Assembly: GCA_016928025.1 (NCBI GenBank)
Contig: JAFGLN010000058.1
Coordinates: 1 to 32,298, forward strand
Direction: 5' to 3'
Source: Deltaproteobacteria bacterium
Lineage (GTDB): Bacteria > Desulfobacterota > Syntrophia > Syntrophales > JAFGHS01
Length of the DNA: 32,298 nt
The position numbers and the translations under genes are program-made. Of the stretch, positions 7,677 through 14,996 are shown piece by piece. Each line of letters starts with the position of its first letter. Within the stretch, counting starts at the first letter, position 1. Below the pieces are notes generated by a model. The model worked only from the letters and a program-made list of their open reading frames with translations, searched no databases and was not told the origin of the DNA.

Positions 7677-8078
7677 ATGTATGCGATGAATCAATTAGAG
7701 CACCTTTGTTCGTTGAAAGCGAAAGTGACCGATTTGATCAGCTATGGCGCGACACCATGGGGCATGAGAATGGATGCCCATTTCGAAGGTGACGTTGCGG
7801 GCGGGATCCTCAACGGTAAAGTGCGCGGCGTAGACTACATCACGGTTCGCTCCGACGGTGTGGCTGAACTCAACGTCCGGGCGTCCGTTCAGACGGATGA
7901 CGGCATCTGCATCGGCATTGAGGCAAAGGGATACGGCAAAGATGGCGAACTGAAGGACGCCCATATCCGGATCGTAACAGGCCATGAGAAATACAACTGG
8001 TTGACCTCTAAAGTCATCGTCGGCAAGGGGAGATCGGCCGACGGAGGAATTGAATTGGACTATTATTATAAACCGTAA
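7677..8078 (+). CDS. DUF3237 family protein
   Basis: 133 aa. The Shine-Dalgarno AAGGAGG (7664-7670) lies 6 nt before the ATG. The whole chain matches my memory of DUF3237: a beta-barrel-like protein with [20 protein letters not shown] near the middle and repeated strands to the C-terminal YYYKP. Family members have no settled biochemical role and are often beside acyl-CoA or aromatic-degradation genes, as here beside an enoyl-CoA hydratase. The last 13 nt overlap the convergent NUDIX gene. Confidence 0.8.
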   Translation: MYAMNQLEHLCSLKAKVTDLISYGATPWGMRMDAHFEGDVAGGILNGKVRGVDYITVRSDGVAELNVRASVQTDDGICIGIEAKGYGKDGELKDAHIRIVTGHEKYNWLTSKVIVGKGRSADGGIELDYYYKP

Positions 8079-8518
8079 CGGCGGCTGAAATAATCATCCA
8101 GGATCTGGGCATGATCGAAGGCCAGAGGTTTGGGAAGATTATCTTTCGTGAACACGCCGATGTCGGCTGCGTCGTCATCGGCGACCGGCTTGCCTTTAGC
8201 CGTCGCGGTATAAACGGCGCTGATGGTGTGATGGCGCGGGTCCCGGTCGGGCTTCGAATAGGTATGCATCTGTTTTTTTAAGGTGACATCCAGGCCGGTT
8301 TCTTCTTTCGCTTCGCGCACGGCGGCATCTTCGAGGGATTCTCCGTAATCCACAAAGCCGCCCGGAATGGCCCAACCGTAAGGTGGATTTTTTCTTTTGA
8401 TGAGGACAATGCCGTGGTCTTCCCATTCGATGATGATATCAACGGTCGGAAAGGGGTTTCGGTAACGGACGATATTTTTCCCGCAGTGCGGGCAGGGTTC
8501 GCTGATTTGAACGGACAT
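8066..8518 (-). CDS. NUDIX hydrolase with N-terminal zinc-ribbon-like CxxC
   Basis: 150 aa. An in-frame ATG at 8524 directly abuts AAGGAG (zero spacing), while ATG 8518 is 6 nt from it and is chosen. The perfect Nudix box GX5EX7REUXEEXGU is seen as [20 protein letters not shown] followed by TGL, the Mg2+-binding site for cleaving nucleoside-diphosphate-linked substrates. The N-terminal PCPHCG may be half of a metal-binding knuckle. The fold context [14 protein letters not shown] is typical of ADP-ribose/NADH-type or broad house-cleaning enzymes; substrate not assignable. It overlaps the convergent DUF3237 gene end. Confidence 0.92.
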   Translation of the reverse strand: MSVQISEPCPHCGKNIVRYRNPFPTVDIIIEWEDHGIVLIKRKNPPYGWAIPGGFVDYGESLEDAAVREAKEETGLDVTLKKQMHTYSKPDRDPRHHTISAVYTATAKGKPVADDDAADIGVFTKDNLPKPLAFDHAQILDDYFSRRYGL

Positions 8519-8541
8519 GGACATCTCCTTGACTTTTTCAG

Positions 8542-8570
8542 AACTTAGTCTGATTATGCTGATATGTCAA
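8542..8570 (-). promoter_or_regulatory. Sigma70-like promoter of the NUDIX gene
   Basis: Minus strand: TTGACA (8570-8565), 17-nt spacer, TAAGTT (8547-8542). Perfect -35 but poor -10 (3 of 6). Confidence 0.4.
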
Positions 8571-8679
8571 GAATCACGAGATAAGAAGACTCATTTGATA
8601 GTCATAGCGTGAAATATGGAGGGAGTAGAAACAAAACGCGTAATACCATGATATTACCAAGTTATCAGTGAACATATAA

Positions 8680-8704
8680 GGACTTGACTTTTTAAGGTCA
8701 ATCC
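8680..8704. promoter_or_regulatory. Imperfect palindrome upstream of the EIIA operon
   Basis: GGA-c-TTGAC (8680-8688) faces GTCAA-TCC (8697-8704) around an 8-nt loop, about 47 nt before the EIIA start. The left arm also supplies a possible -35 (TTGACT), but the matching -10 17 nt later (TAGCGT) is poor. It could be an operator or an RNA hairpin. Confidence 0.35.
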
Positions 8705-8750
8705 GTTAGCGTACCGCTTCAAAATGATGCCTCTCAAAGGGGGTGCGAAG

Positions 8751-9161
8751 ATGATAGGCGTACTGATAACGACACACGGCAATGTAGGACAAGAATTGAT
8801 CCGCGCGGCGGAGCTGATAAAGGGCAATTTAAAAAAATTGGCCTTCATCTCCATCGATCAGTCCAAAAGTGTCGAAGAATTACAGAAAGAAATCAATACA
8901 GCCATAAGAAAGCTGGACCAAGGGCAGGGTGTACTGATTTTGACGGATTTATTCGGCGGCACCCCTTCCAATATATCCCTTTCTTTCCTGAAACCGGGAA
9001 AGGTCGAAGTCATTACCGGTGTCAATCTTCCCATGTTGTTGAAGTTACGCGATATCAACGAAGATATCGGTTTGGTCGAATTCGCAAAATATATTCAGGA
9101 TTACGGGAAAAAGAACATTTCCCTGGCATCGGAAATATTAAATAAGAAAATAACCGAATAA
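8751..9161 (+). CDS. PTS EIIA component, mannose (EIIA-Man) family
   Basis: 136 aa from ATG 8751, preceded by AAAGGGGGTG; the upstream in-frame ATGs lack a ribosome site. It starts directly with MIGVLITTHGNVG: His9 is the phosphoryl-accepting histidine. The LTDLFGGTPSN segment is the conserved active-site Asp/loop of EIIA-Man. No EIIB, EIIC, EIID, HPr or EI gene lies nearby, so a regulatory role in an incomplete PTS, as known for other Desulfobacterota, is more likely than sugar transport. First gene of a tight operon (7-nt gap) with rimI, pyrK and pyrD. Confidence 0.9.
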   Translation: MIGVLITTHGNVGQELIRAAELIKGNLKKLAFISIDQSKSVEELQKEINTAIRKLDQGQGVLILTDLFGGTPSNISLSFLKPGKVEVITGVNLPMLLKLRDINEDIGLVEFAKYIQDYGKKNISLASEILNKKITE

Positions 9162-9168
9162 ACCTTCC

Positions 9169-9699
9169 ATGATTAACGCGTTGAATAAGTTTTCCCGAAA
9201 CGTAGCGGTCCCTGAGATTCGCATCGAGAAAATGGAACCGGGCGATGTGGAAGAGATATTGACCATTGAATCCGTTTCCTTTCCGACACCCTGGTCTCGG
9301 AATCTTTTTCTACAGGAGTTGAAAAACCCTCTCGCGAGAAGCCTGGTTGCAAAAATTCGCAATGCGGACTGCGACGAAATCGCCGGATATATCAATTACT
9401 GGATCGTGATGGACGAAGTTCACCTTCAGCATATCGCGACGAGGACGGATTTGCGCCGATCGGGCATCGCCTCACTGCTCTGCAGAGAGATGATGAACCG
9501 TGCCTGGAAGGAAGGGGCAAGCCATATTGTGCTGGAAGTGCGCCGCTCCAATGCGGGAGCCATTGCGTTTTATAAAAGATTTGCCTTTGAAGTCAAAGGG
9601 ATCAGGCCCGGTTATTACGATGATACCCATGAAGATGCCCTGATCATGTGGGTGGATGTAACAAGAACCCGGAATCCATTGAACGATGCCGCTAAATAA
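9169..9699 (+). CDS. rimI: Ribosomal protein S18 alanine N-acetyltransferase, GNAT family
   Basis: 176 aa. GNAT fold with RimI hallmarks: IESVSFPTPWSRNLFLQEL near the N-terminus, the acetyl-CoA loop RTDLRRSGIASLLC, the LEVRRSNAGAIAFYKRFAFE core with the catalytic Glu, and RPGYYDD then EDALIM at the end. RimI acetylates the N-terminus of S18 and, in some bacteria, other proteins. It sits between EIIA-Man and pyrK and overlaps pyrK by 14 nt, so translation is probably coupled. There is no good Shine-Dalgarno before the ATG, which fits coupling to the gene 7 nt upstream. Confidence 0.88.
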   Translation: MINALNKFSRNVAVPEIRIEKMEPGDVEEILTIESVSFPTPWSRNLFLQELKNPLARSLVAKIRNADCDEIAGYINYWIVMDEVHLQHIATRTDLRRSGIASLLCREMMNRAWKEGASHIVLEVRRSNAGAIAFYKRFAFEVKGIRPGYYDDTHEDALIMWVDVTRTRNPLNDAAK

Positions 9700-10507
9700 A
9701 AGAATTCTTACCGGTGATGTGATTTCAAATCGAGAGGTCGCCGAAGGGCACTTCTTAATGGCGGTTAAACTGCCATTTGCCTTTGAGACACCGCTTCCCG
9801 GCCAGTTTATCATGCTGCGCATCAAAGGCAAAAGCGAGCCGTTTTTAGGGAGGCCCTTGAGTGTCTATGCTTTTCAGCGCCGAAGAGAGAAGGTGATTTG
9901 TGAAGTCCTCTATCGGGTTGTCGGCAAGGGGACACAGCAGTTCTCCCTGTTGAAATTTGGAAGTACCGTTGAGGTCTTGGGGCCTTTGGGCCGTTCTTTC
10001 ACAATTTTTCCTTCCGAAAAGGACGTGATACTCATTGCCGGTGGCATGGGCATCGCGCCTATGACCTATGTTGCCGGGCACTATCGAGGTTCAAAAGCCG
10101 GCAGTAAAATGAAGATGATCTGCTACACCGGTGCCAGGAGTATGGATGATCTGGTCGCTCTGGAGCGGATGGAAGTACTGTGCAAGACAAAAGTCAGTAC
10201 GGACGACGGGAGCCGGGGATACCATGGTATGGTGACGGATTTGTTCAAAAATGACTTTCCGACGCTGAATATCAAAAAGACAGTGATTTACGCCTGCGGT
10301 CCCCGGCCGATGCTGAAAGCGCTTGCCGCAATTCTTGAGGATCAACCGGTTATTTGCGAGGTATCACTGGAAGAACGCATGGCCTGCGGCGTTGGTGTCT
10401 GTCTGGGCTGTGTGACGGCCATCAAGGACGACAGGGGAAACAAGCAATATAAACGGGTTTGCAAGGAAGGTCCGGTTTTCAATATCAAAGACATTATGTG
10501 GGACTGA
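9686..10507 (+). CDS. pyrK: Dihydroorotate dehydrogenase B, electron-transfer subunit
   Basis: 273 aa. Ferredoxin-reductase-like chain: FAD motif RPLSVYAF, NAD-binding GGMGIAPM, and a C-terminal [2Fe-2S] site with Cys spaced as ACGVGVCLGC and a fourth in KRVCKEG. It passes electrons from the PyrD FMN to NAD+. It overlaps the end of rimI by 14 nt and precedes pyrD by 14 nt, forming the expected PyrK2D2 complex. Confidence 0.95.
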   Translation: MPLNKRILTGDVISNREVAEGHFLMAVKLPFAFETPLPGQFIMLRIKGKSEPFLGRPLSVYAFQRRREKVICEVLYRVVGKGTQQFSLLKFGSTVEVLGPLGRSFTIFPSEKDVILIAGGMGIAPMTYVAGHYRGSKAGSKMKMICYTGARSMDDLVALERMEVLCKTKVSTDDGSRGYHGMVTDLFKNDFPTLNIKKTVIYACGPRPMLKALAAILEDQPVICEVSLEERMACGVGVCLGCVTAIKDDRGNKQYKRVCKEGPVFNIKDIMWD

Positions 10508-10521
10508 AAGAGGGTGGGAAA

Positions 10522-11463
10522 ATGGTCCATTTAAGGGATATCAAAACGGATGTGAAAATCGGCAGTCTGACCCTGCGGAATCCGGTCATGCCGGCATCGG
10601 GTACCTTCGGCTATGGAGAGGAATTTGCCGAATATGTGGATTATAATCTTCTGGGCGCCATTGTCGTCAAGGGCCTTTCTCTGGAGCCCCGGGCGGGTAA
10701 TCCCCCGCCAAGAATCATCGAGACGGCAAGCGGCATGCTCAATGCCATTGGGATGGAAAACATCGGCGTCCAAGCCTTCATTAAAGATAAGCTCCCCTTT
10801 TTGAGACAGTTCCGGTGCGCCGTCATCGCCAATATTTATGGGGAGACGGTCGAAGAGTACTGCAAGGTGGCGGAGGTCTTGAGCGGAGCCGAAGGCGTCC
10901 ATGCGCTGGAAGTCAATATTTCCTGCCCGAACGTTGAAAAAGGCGGTGTCGCGTTCGGTACGGACCCCGCCATGGTTCATGAGGTGACCGGCAAAGTCAA
11001 AAGTTCGACAAACCTGCCGGTGATCGTAAAGCTGTCGCCCAATGTTACGGACATTACGGGAATCGCAGTGAGCGCCCAGGACGCCGGCGCGGATGCCATT
11101 TCCCTGATCAACACCATGACGGGCATGTCCGTCGATATTATCAGCCGGACATCCAACCTGGCCAATCTCACCGGCGGCCTGTCCGGCCCGGCCATCAAGC
11201 CGATCGCCCTGAGGATGGTCTGGGAAGTTTACAACAAAGTGAACATCCCCGTTATCGGCATCGGCGGTATTACCACGCCGGAAGACGCGGTTGAATTCAT
11301 GATCGCCGGGGCGAGCGCCGTTCAGATCGGTACGGCCAACCTCATCAATCCCCTGGCCACCATGGATGTTCTGGAAGGGATTCTGACCTATCTGGAAGTG
11401 CAGGACATTGCAGATCTGAGGGATTTGGTGGGTTCTTTGAAACTGGAGAGGCCGGAAGAATAG
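10522..11463 (+). CDS. pyrD: Dihydroorotate dehydrogenase B, catalytic subunit (class 1B)
   Basis: 313 aa from ATG 10522, preceded by AGGGTGGG; the frame is open further back into pyrK but without a start signal. TIM-barrel FMN enzyme that oxidises dihydroorotate to orotate in the cytosol. The catalytic base is Cys135 (NISCPN), the marker of class 1B, in agreement with the neighbouring pyrK. GTFGYG near the N-terminus, the GGLSGPAIKP phosphate-binding strand and IGIGGI...QIGTANL near the C-terminus are FMN-site motifs. Last gene of the operon; followed by a repeat-filled gap. Confidence 0.97.
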   Translation: MVHLRDIKTDVKIGSLTLRNPVMPASGTFGYGEEFAEYVDYNLLGAIVVKGLSLEPRAGNPPPRIIETASGMLNAIGMENIGVQAFIKDKLPFLRQFRCAVIANIYGETVEEYCKVAEVLSGAEGVHALEVNISCPNVEKGGVAFGTDPAMVHEVTGKVKSSTNLPVIVKLSPNVTDITGIAVSAQDAGADAISLINTMTGMSVDIISRTSNLANLTGGLSGPAIKPIALRMVWEVYNKVNIPVIGIGGITTPEDAVEFMIAGASAVQIGTANLINPLATMDVLEGILTYLEVQDIADLRDLVGSLKLERPEE

Positions 11464-11525
11464 TAGAAGGTTCAAGGTCCATGATTCAAGGTCTAAGGTT
11501 CGAGGTTCAAGGTTCAAGGAGTGGA
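11464..11525 (+). repeat. Degenerate GGTTCAAGGT short direct repeats
   Basis: At least five near-copies of (A)AGGTTCAAGGT follow the pyrD stop (e.g. AGGTTCGAGGTTCAAGGTTC). They are simple low-complexity repeats of a kind often seen after genes in anaerobic Desulfobacterota. No coding or terminator structure is evident. Confidence 0.7.
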
Positions 11526-11664
11526 ACGCAAGAAATCAAAATAACGCAATGTAAACAGGCATTGATGTTTTAAACCTGGCACTTGTCATTATCTACGATT
11601 CATTCAATCTTGAACATTTATCATTATTTCCCGGGATGATTTTAAAGGAGTACTTTAACAAAAA

Positions 11665-12399
11665 ATGAGGTGGAGAGGGGTTGTCACAGACGGCGTTTAC
11701 ATGGTCGGCGGTCCGGATATTTCCAATGTCGGCGACGCCGCCTCGTTTATCGTCGACTTCAACGGCGAACTGATCATGATCGACTCCGGAACAGGGTTCA
11801 AGCCGCAAATAATAGAAAGCAATATTCATGAACTGGGTTTCGATCCCCATAACATTTCCACCCTGATCCTGACCCATTGTCATTTCGATCATATCGGCGG
11901 CGCCCCCTATTTCCGCGAGAAATACGGCTGCCGGATCCTTACCCATGAAATCGACTCTGTTGCGATCGAACGGGGAGATTATATTAAGACGGCGGCCAAG
12001 TGGCACAACGTGAAACTTGAACCCCTCGAGATTGATGAAAAGCTCACGGGCGAAAGCGCATTCATGCCATTCAACGGCGATGGCCTGCATTGGCTGCATA
12101 CACCCGGACACACGCCGGGTTCGATCTGCCTTTATACGGATAGGGGAGGGCGCCGGATCCTCTTCGGCCAGGATATGCACGGACCCGTTAAGAAATATTA
12201 CCGTTCCGACGTCAATCAGTGGGAAAAATCCATGGAAATGCTGCTGGGTCTGGAAGCCGATATTCTTTGTGAGGGACACTACGGGATTTTTGAACCGAAA
12301 GACAAGGTTGTCCGGTATATCAAGAGATGCCTGCGCATCCAATCACGCAGAGAAGCCGTTAATCATCCGCCAGATGGCTGGTATCGTTTAACAGACTAA
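11665..12399 (+). CDS. Metallo-beta-lactamase-fold hydrolase
   Basis: 244 aa. Dinuclear-metal ligands are visible: His71-x-His73-x-Asp75-His76 (THCHFDH), His149 in the HTPGHTPGS loop and Asp170 (GQDMHGP). Such proteins hydrolyse thioesters (glyoxalase II type), lactones or related bonds. The size and motif order fit glyoxalase II-like hydrolases without the C-terminal domain. AAAGGAG lies 14 nt before this ATG, a rather long spacing; an ATG at 11701 is possible. The last 41 nt overlap the convergent phosphatase gene. Confidence 0.88.
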   Translation: MRWRGVVTDGVYMVGGPDISNVGDAASFIVDFNGELIMIDSGTGFKPQIIESNIHELGFDPHNISTLILTHCHFDHIGGAPYFREKYGCRILTHEIDSVAIERGDYIKTAAKWHNVKLEPLEIDEKLTGESAFMPFNGDGLHWLHTPGHTPGSICLYTDRGGRRILFGQDMHGPVKKYYRSDVNQWEKSMEMLLGLEADILCEGHYGIFEPKDKVVRYIKRCLRIQSRREAVNHPPDGWYRLTD

Positions 12400-12961
12400 C
12401 GATGGGATCGCCTCTGTCAATGGTAACAATGGTGATTGATGCCGTATCAATATGCACCTTCCGGAAATCGGATAAACTCAAATTTAAAAATTTGCAAATA
12501 ATGGTCATCAGCGTGAAGTTGTGCGCCACGACCAAGGTGTTGCGGTTGCTTTTTATAATCCGTTTGATAACGGGCCAGGCCCTGTCCTGAAGCATGGTGA
12601 GCGACTCGCCGTTGGGCATAATGCAGGACGCCGGATTCAGGAGCCATTTTTTTAGAAAGTCTCCGTGGTTTTCCGTTAATACGTTGATCGTGAGACCCTC
12701 AAAATCGCCCTGGTTCAACTCCTGCAGTTCCGCTTTGACGCTGAGCGGCGCATTATGATAGACCCCGATTTTCAAAGCCGTCTGAAAAGCCCTTTTCAAC
12801 GGACTGGTGTAGATGGCTTCGATCGTTTCACTTTTGAGGGCGACACCCAGCTTTTCCGCCTGTTTAAGTCCGTTTTCGCTGAGTTCGATGTCGCTGACCC
12901 CTTGAAACCTTCTTTCCTTATTCCAAAGGGTTTCTCCGTGCCTGACTAAAATAAGCTTCAA
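12359..12961 (-). CDS. Histidine phosphatase (phosphoglycerate mutase family)
   Basis: 200 aa from a TTG start at 12961, 9 nt after AAAGGAG; this puts the family's first strand LKLILVRHGET at the N-terminus. A second in-frame TTG with AAGGA at 13030 would add 23 residues. The phosphohistidine motif is RHGETLWN, with the second Arg/His set in SPLKRAFQTA and VVAHNFTLM. QGDFEG with the acid Glu is as in CobC/PhoE-like enzymes. Broad-specificity phosphatase or alpha-ribazole phosphatase; no cobalamin genes are near, so the substrate is open. Confidence 0.88.
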   Translation of the reverse strand: MKLILVRHGETLWNKERRFQGVSDIELSENGLKQAEKLGVALKSETIEAIYTSPLKRAFQTALKIGVYHNAPLSVKAELQELNQGDFEGLTINVLTENHGDFLKKWLLNPASCIMPNGESLTMLQDRAWPVIKRIIKSNRNTLVVAHNFTLMTIICKFLNLSLSDFRKVHIDTASITIVTIDRGDPIVSLLNDTSHLADD

Positions 12962-13039
12962 TGTTCGTTGCTCCTTTATTGACGATGCTGATACATGCCA
13001 TTTTCTGATTTCCAAATCAAGGGGATTCAATGTTTATCC

Positions 13040-13068
13040 TTGACATGATCATGCTTCATTTTTATACT
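13040..13068 (+). promoter_or_regulatory. Strong sigma70-like promoter of pyrF
   Basis: TTGACA (13040-13045), 17-nt spacer, TATACT (13063-13068). Start expected near 13075. It supports the ATG at 13119 over the in-frame start at 13068, which falls inside the -10. Confidence 0.8.
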
Positions 13069-13118
13069 TGCCCAAAATAAAAGGGAAAATAGTTCAGTCA
13101 GCTTTTGAGGAGGATTTC

Positions 13119-13796
13119 ATGACGGACATCATTGTGGCGTTGGATGGGGTGACTTTTCATACAGCCAAGGAGGAAGGGACGTTTTCCATTCTATCAAAGG
13201 CCCGTGAAAAGGGCATGATCTGGGGCATTAAAATCAGCGATATGCTTTACAGCGGCGATGCTGCGAAAATGATCACAGCCCTGAAGGATGAATTTAAATT
13301 GGGGGTCATGGTGGACGTCAAACTTCACGATATTCCCTCCACCATGGAAAACAGCATCACCAAACTGGTCGGGGCGGGTGCCAATATCGTCACCATCCAT
13401 TGTTCATCAAATTACCGCCCTAAAAATGCGGGGCTACTCAAGTATATTGCCGGGGTCACGGCACTGACCTCTTTTACGAACCTTGAGATCAAGTGGATCT
13501 ATGACAAAACGCATGAGGAAATTGTCCGGGCCTTCTCAGACATCGCTTTGATGAATAACTACGAATATATCGTGGGTTCCGTTAAAGACATGACTTTCCT
13601 CCAGGACAACCCCTTGAAGAAGATTTGTACCGGCGTCAGGCCTCCGTGGTATCCGGAGCGTCATGATCAGGTCCGAATATCTTCTGTAAAGGACGCAGTC
13701 AGAATCGACGCCGATTACATTGTTATCGGCCGTCCCGTTACAAGAGCCGAGCGTTTGATGGAAGCCATCGAAAGAGTGTGCAAAGAACTGCAATAA
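13119..13796 (+). CDS. pyrF: Orotidine 5'-phosphate decarboxylase
   Basis: 225 aa from ATG 13119, with GAGGAGG 6 nt upstream. OMP decarboxylase barrel: IIVALDG first strand, catalytic Lys in GIKIS, and the DxKxxDI signature as DVKLHDIPSTM, giving the Lys-Asp-Lys-Asp catalytic set. The phosphate-binding end is seen as IVIGRPVTRAERL. It makes UMP, the final step after PyrD/PyrK. It has its own promoter and is not in the pyrKD operon. The middle part (KWIYDKTHEEIVRAF) is more divergent than in enterobacterial PyrF. Confidence 0.9.
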   Translation: MTDIIVALDGVTFHTAKEEGTFSILSKAREKGMIWGIKISDMLYSGDAAKMITALKDEFKLGVMVDVKLHDIPSTMENSITKLVGAGANIVTIHCSSNYRPKNAGLLKYIAGVTALTSFTNLEIKWIYDKTHEEIVRAFSDIALMNNYEYIVGSVKDMTFLQDNPLKKICTGVRPPWYPERHDQVRISSVKDAVRIDADYIVIGRPVTRAERLMEAIERVCKELQ

Positions 13797-13906
13797 TTGA
13801 AGCGTTGACATCATGATAATTATTTTATCTCAAGTCTGCGAAATGATTAGAGCATCCGGCGTTTTTCGAATTTACAGTCAATGAAAGATACAAAAGAAAT
13901 TTACCT

Positions 13907-14293
13907 TTAATGGCTGGACAAGTTGTACCGATATGTCAATTCATCGACAACTTCTTTTGAGAATAACCATGTCTCCGTGGGAGCGGCTCTGTTTGTGGAA
14001 TAATCATCGTCCGGAATAAATTGATTAAACTGTTCGAGAACAGATTGCTTCAGGACTGTATTTAATAATTGACGGTCATGTTTGTTCTTATCGAGATAAT
14101 CATCAATCACGTCTTCTCTGATGATGATCTGAATTTTTCTAGACCGTTTGTTTATCTCCTGAGTATCCTTTTCAAGCTTCCAATCGATTAGTATGAGGTG
14201 GTTATTTTTTGAGTATTCAGAAACAATCCACGCGTTTGAGGGGAAAATCGGTTTTATCAGGTTGGTCCAGTGGTCCAGCAGATCTTCAGCCAT
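13907..14293 (-). CDS. Hypothetical protein in AT-rich two-gene unit
   Basis: 128 aa, not recognised. Soluble, acidic/basic mixed, no signal or membrane segment. Features: aromatic N-terminal helix (LLDHWTNLIKPIF), a strand pair (HLILIDWKLEKD, KIQIIIREDVIDDYL), then a helical region and YSTNRAAPTETWLFSKE. The alternating strands followed by a helix are compatible with a small alpha/beta domain. Its ATG lies inside the end of the upstream gene (8-nt overlap), so the two are co-translated. Base composition is clearly more AT-rich than the flanking metabolic genes, which suggests transfer. Confidence 0.65.
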   Translation of the reverse strand: MAEDLLDHWTNLIKPIFPSNAWIVSEYSKNNHLILIDWKLEKDTQEINKRSRKIQIIIREDVIDDYLDKNKHDRQLLNTVLKQSVLEQFNQFIPDDDYSTNRAAPTETWLFSKEVVDELTYRYNLSSH

Positions 14294-14630
14294 TTTCTTT
14301 GACTCCTTCTGAATCAGTTTGAGAACGGATGATCTTTATTTCCTTCGACCATCCGGATTTATCCGTTCTGACGTTTCGGCATGACTTCTCGTATTTTAGT
14401 TTGAATATAATCCTGCCCCGATGATGTTCTCCCTGATCGACTCGATAGCCAAGAATTGTACCCCCATAAAAAGAAGGTTCCTGCCGTTTTTTATGAAAAT
14501 AAATTTCACCCCCTATGAGTTCCTGGGCTTTACTTTCATCCAATAGCCACCACCCGCTTTCCCATTCGTTTTCGTTCAGTTTAAAGAAATTATTTTTCGC
14601 CTCGGAAACAATGTGTATCTTCAATTTCAT
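14286..14630 (-). CDS. Hypothetical protein, first gene of the AT-rich unit
   Basis: 114 aa, not recognised. Begins KLKIHIVSEAKNNFFKLNEN; the middle (ESGWWLLDESKAQELIGG, then EIYFHKKRQEPSFYGGTILG) and C-terminus (GRIIFKLKYEKSCRN) look like a compact beta-rich domain with several exposed Lys/Arg, perhaps nucleic-acid binding. AAGGAG is only 2 nt from the ATG, unusually tight. The first codons are part of a 17-bp direct repeat (14610-14626 and 14644-14660). Transcription probably starts at the promoter at 14797-14824 and must pass the terminator at 14681-14716. Confidence 0.65.
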   Translation of the reverse strand: MKLKIHIVSEAKNNFFKLNENEWESGWWLLDESKAQELIGGEIYFHKKRQEPSFYGGTILGYRVDQGEHHRGRIIFKLKYEKSCRNVRTDKSGWSKEIKIIRSQTDSEGVKENG

Positions 14631-14660
14631 ATCTCCTTATTCAAATGTGTATCTTCAATT
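14610..14660. repeat. 17-bp direct repeat across a gene start
   Basis: AATGTGTATCTTCAATT occurs at 14610-14626 (inside the first codons of the 114-aa gene) and again at 14644-14660 upstream of its ribosome site, 34 bp apart. It looks like a small tandem duplication that created or moved the translation start. Confidence 0.8.
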
Positions 14661-14680
14661 CAAATATGTTTCCCATCTTG

Positions 14681-14716
14681 AAAAAAAACGCCCTGTCGCA
14701 TAGTAATGGACAGGGC
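14681..14716 (-). terminator. Strong intrinsic terminator inside a 5' leader
   Basis: Minus strand: GCCCTGTC (14716-14709), 11-nt loop, GACAGGGC (14697-14690), one G, then eight T (14688-14681). An 8-bp GC-rich stem with a T8 tract is a textbook terminator. It sits between a promoter and the gene it would serve, 51 nt before that gene's start. Confidence 0.85.
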
Positions 14717-14790
14717 TTTAGTGGTTTCCTGAATCTCTCTATCTGGGATGGGACTCATCAGCATTCACGGTTAAGTCTATTACATAGTTT
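14682..14790 (-). ncRNA. Candidate small RNA or attenuator leader (~110 nt)
   Basis: Bounded by a sigma70-like promoter and the intrinsic terminator, both on the minus strand. No ORF with a ribosome site is seen inside. TCCCATC in the leader (14753-14747) is fully complementary to GATGGGA just past the terminator (14677-14671), so read-through transcripts could form an alternative pairing. CTGATGAG...GGAAAC recalls a hammerhead core, but the stem II pairs are absent. I matched no known riboswitch class. Confidence 0.5.
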
Positions 14791-14796
14791 AATGAC

Positions 14797-14824
14797 ATAG
14801 TATGCTGAATATCAGAAATGTCAA
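14797..14824 (-). promoter_or_regulatory. Sigma70-like promoter of the leader/AT-rich unit
   Basis: Minus strand: TTGACA (14824-14819), 16-nt spacer, TACTAT (14802-14797). Predicted start near 14790. It is divergent from the rightward promoter ~50 bp away. Confidence 0.65.
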
Positions 14825-14873
14825 GACAATTCGATTTGAGTCTCTGCTCATTATCTGATTCGATTGATTGTTA

Positions 14874-14902
14874 TTGACAGGCCGCAGGGAGTTCCCTATA
14901 CT
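14874..14902 (+). promoter_or_regulatory. Strong sigma70-like promoter of the rightward block
   Basis: TTGACA (14874-14879), exactly 17 nt, TATACT (14897-14902). Start near 14909, leaving an ~88-nt leader before the GTG at 14997. Confidence 0.8.
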
Positions 14903-14965
14903 TTTTCGCTGAATACAAGGATCTACCAAACCCTCCAAGTTTACAAAACAGCAGCAAGTAGCAGT

Positions 14966-14988
14966 TCCTCAAGAGATTCGATTGAGGA
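14966..14988 (+). promoter_or_regulatory. Hairpin covering the Shine-Dalgarno of the synthetase gene
   Basis: TCCTCAA (14966-14972) pairs with TTGAGGA (14982-14988) around a 9-nt loop. The right arm covers the first half of AGGAGG (14985-14990), the ribosome site of the GTG start at 14997. This can reduce initiation or respond to a factor. Confidence 0.55.
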
Positions 14989-14996
14989 GGTATTTC

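Noticed and set aside
10531..11517. 328-codon minus-strand frame opposite pyrD
   Set aside because: The opposite strand is unambiguous pyrD with catalytic Cys135; the reverse frame has no recognisable domain.
11490..11522. tRNA-like GGTTCGAGG segment
   Set aside because: Part of the short direct repeats; no acceptor or anticodon arms around it.
14709..14765. Possible hammerhead ribozyme (CTGATGAG ... GGAAAC) in the leader RNA
   Set aside because: The bases flanking CUGAUGA and GAAA do not form stem II (G faces G, C faces C), and no cleavage-site stem was found.
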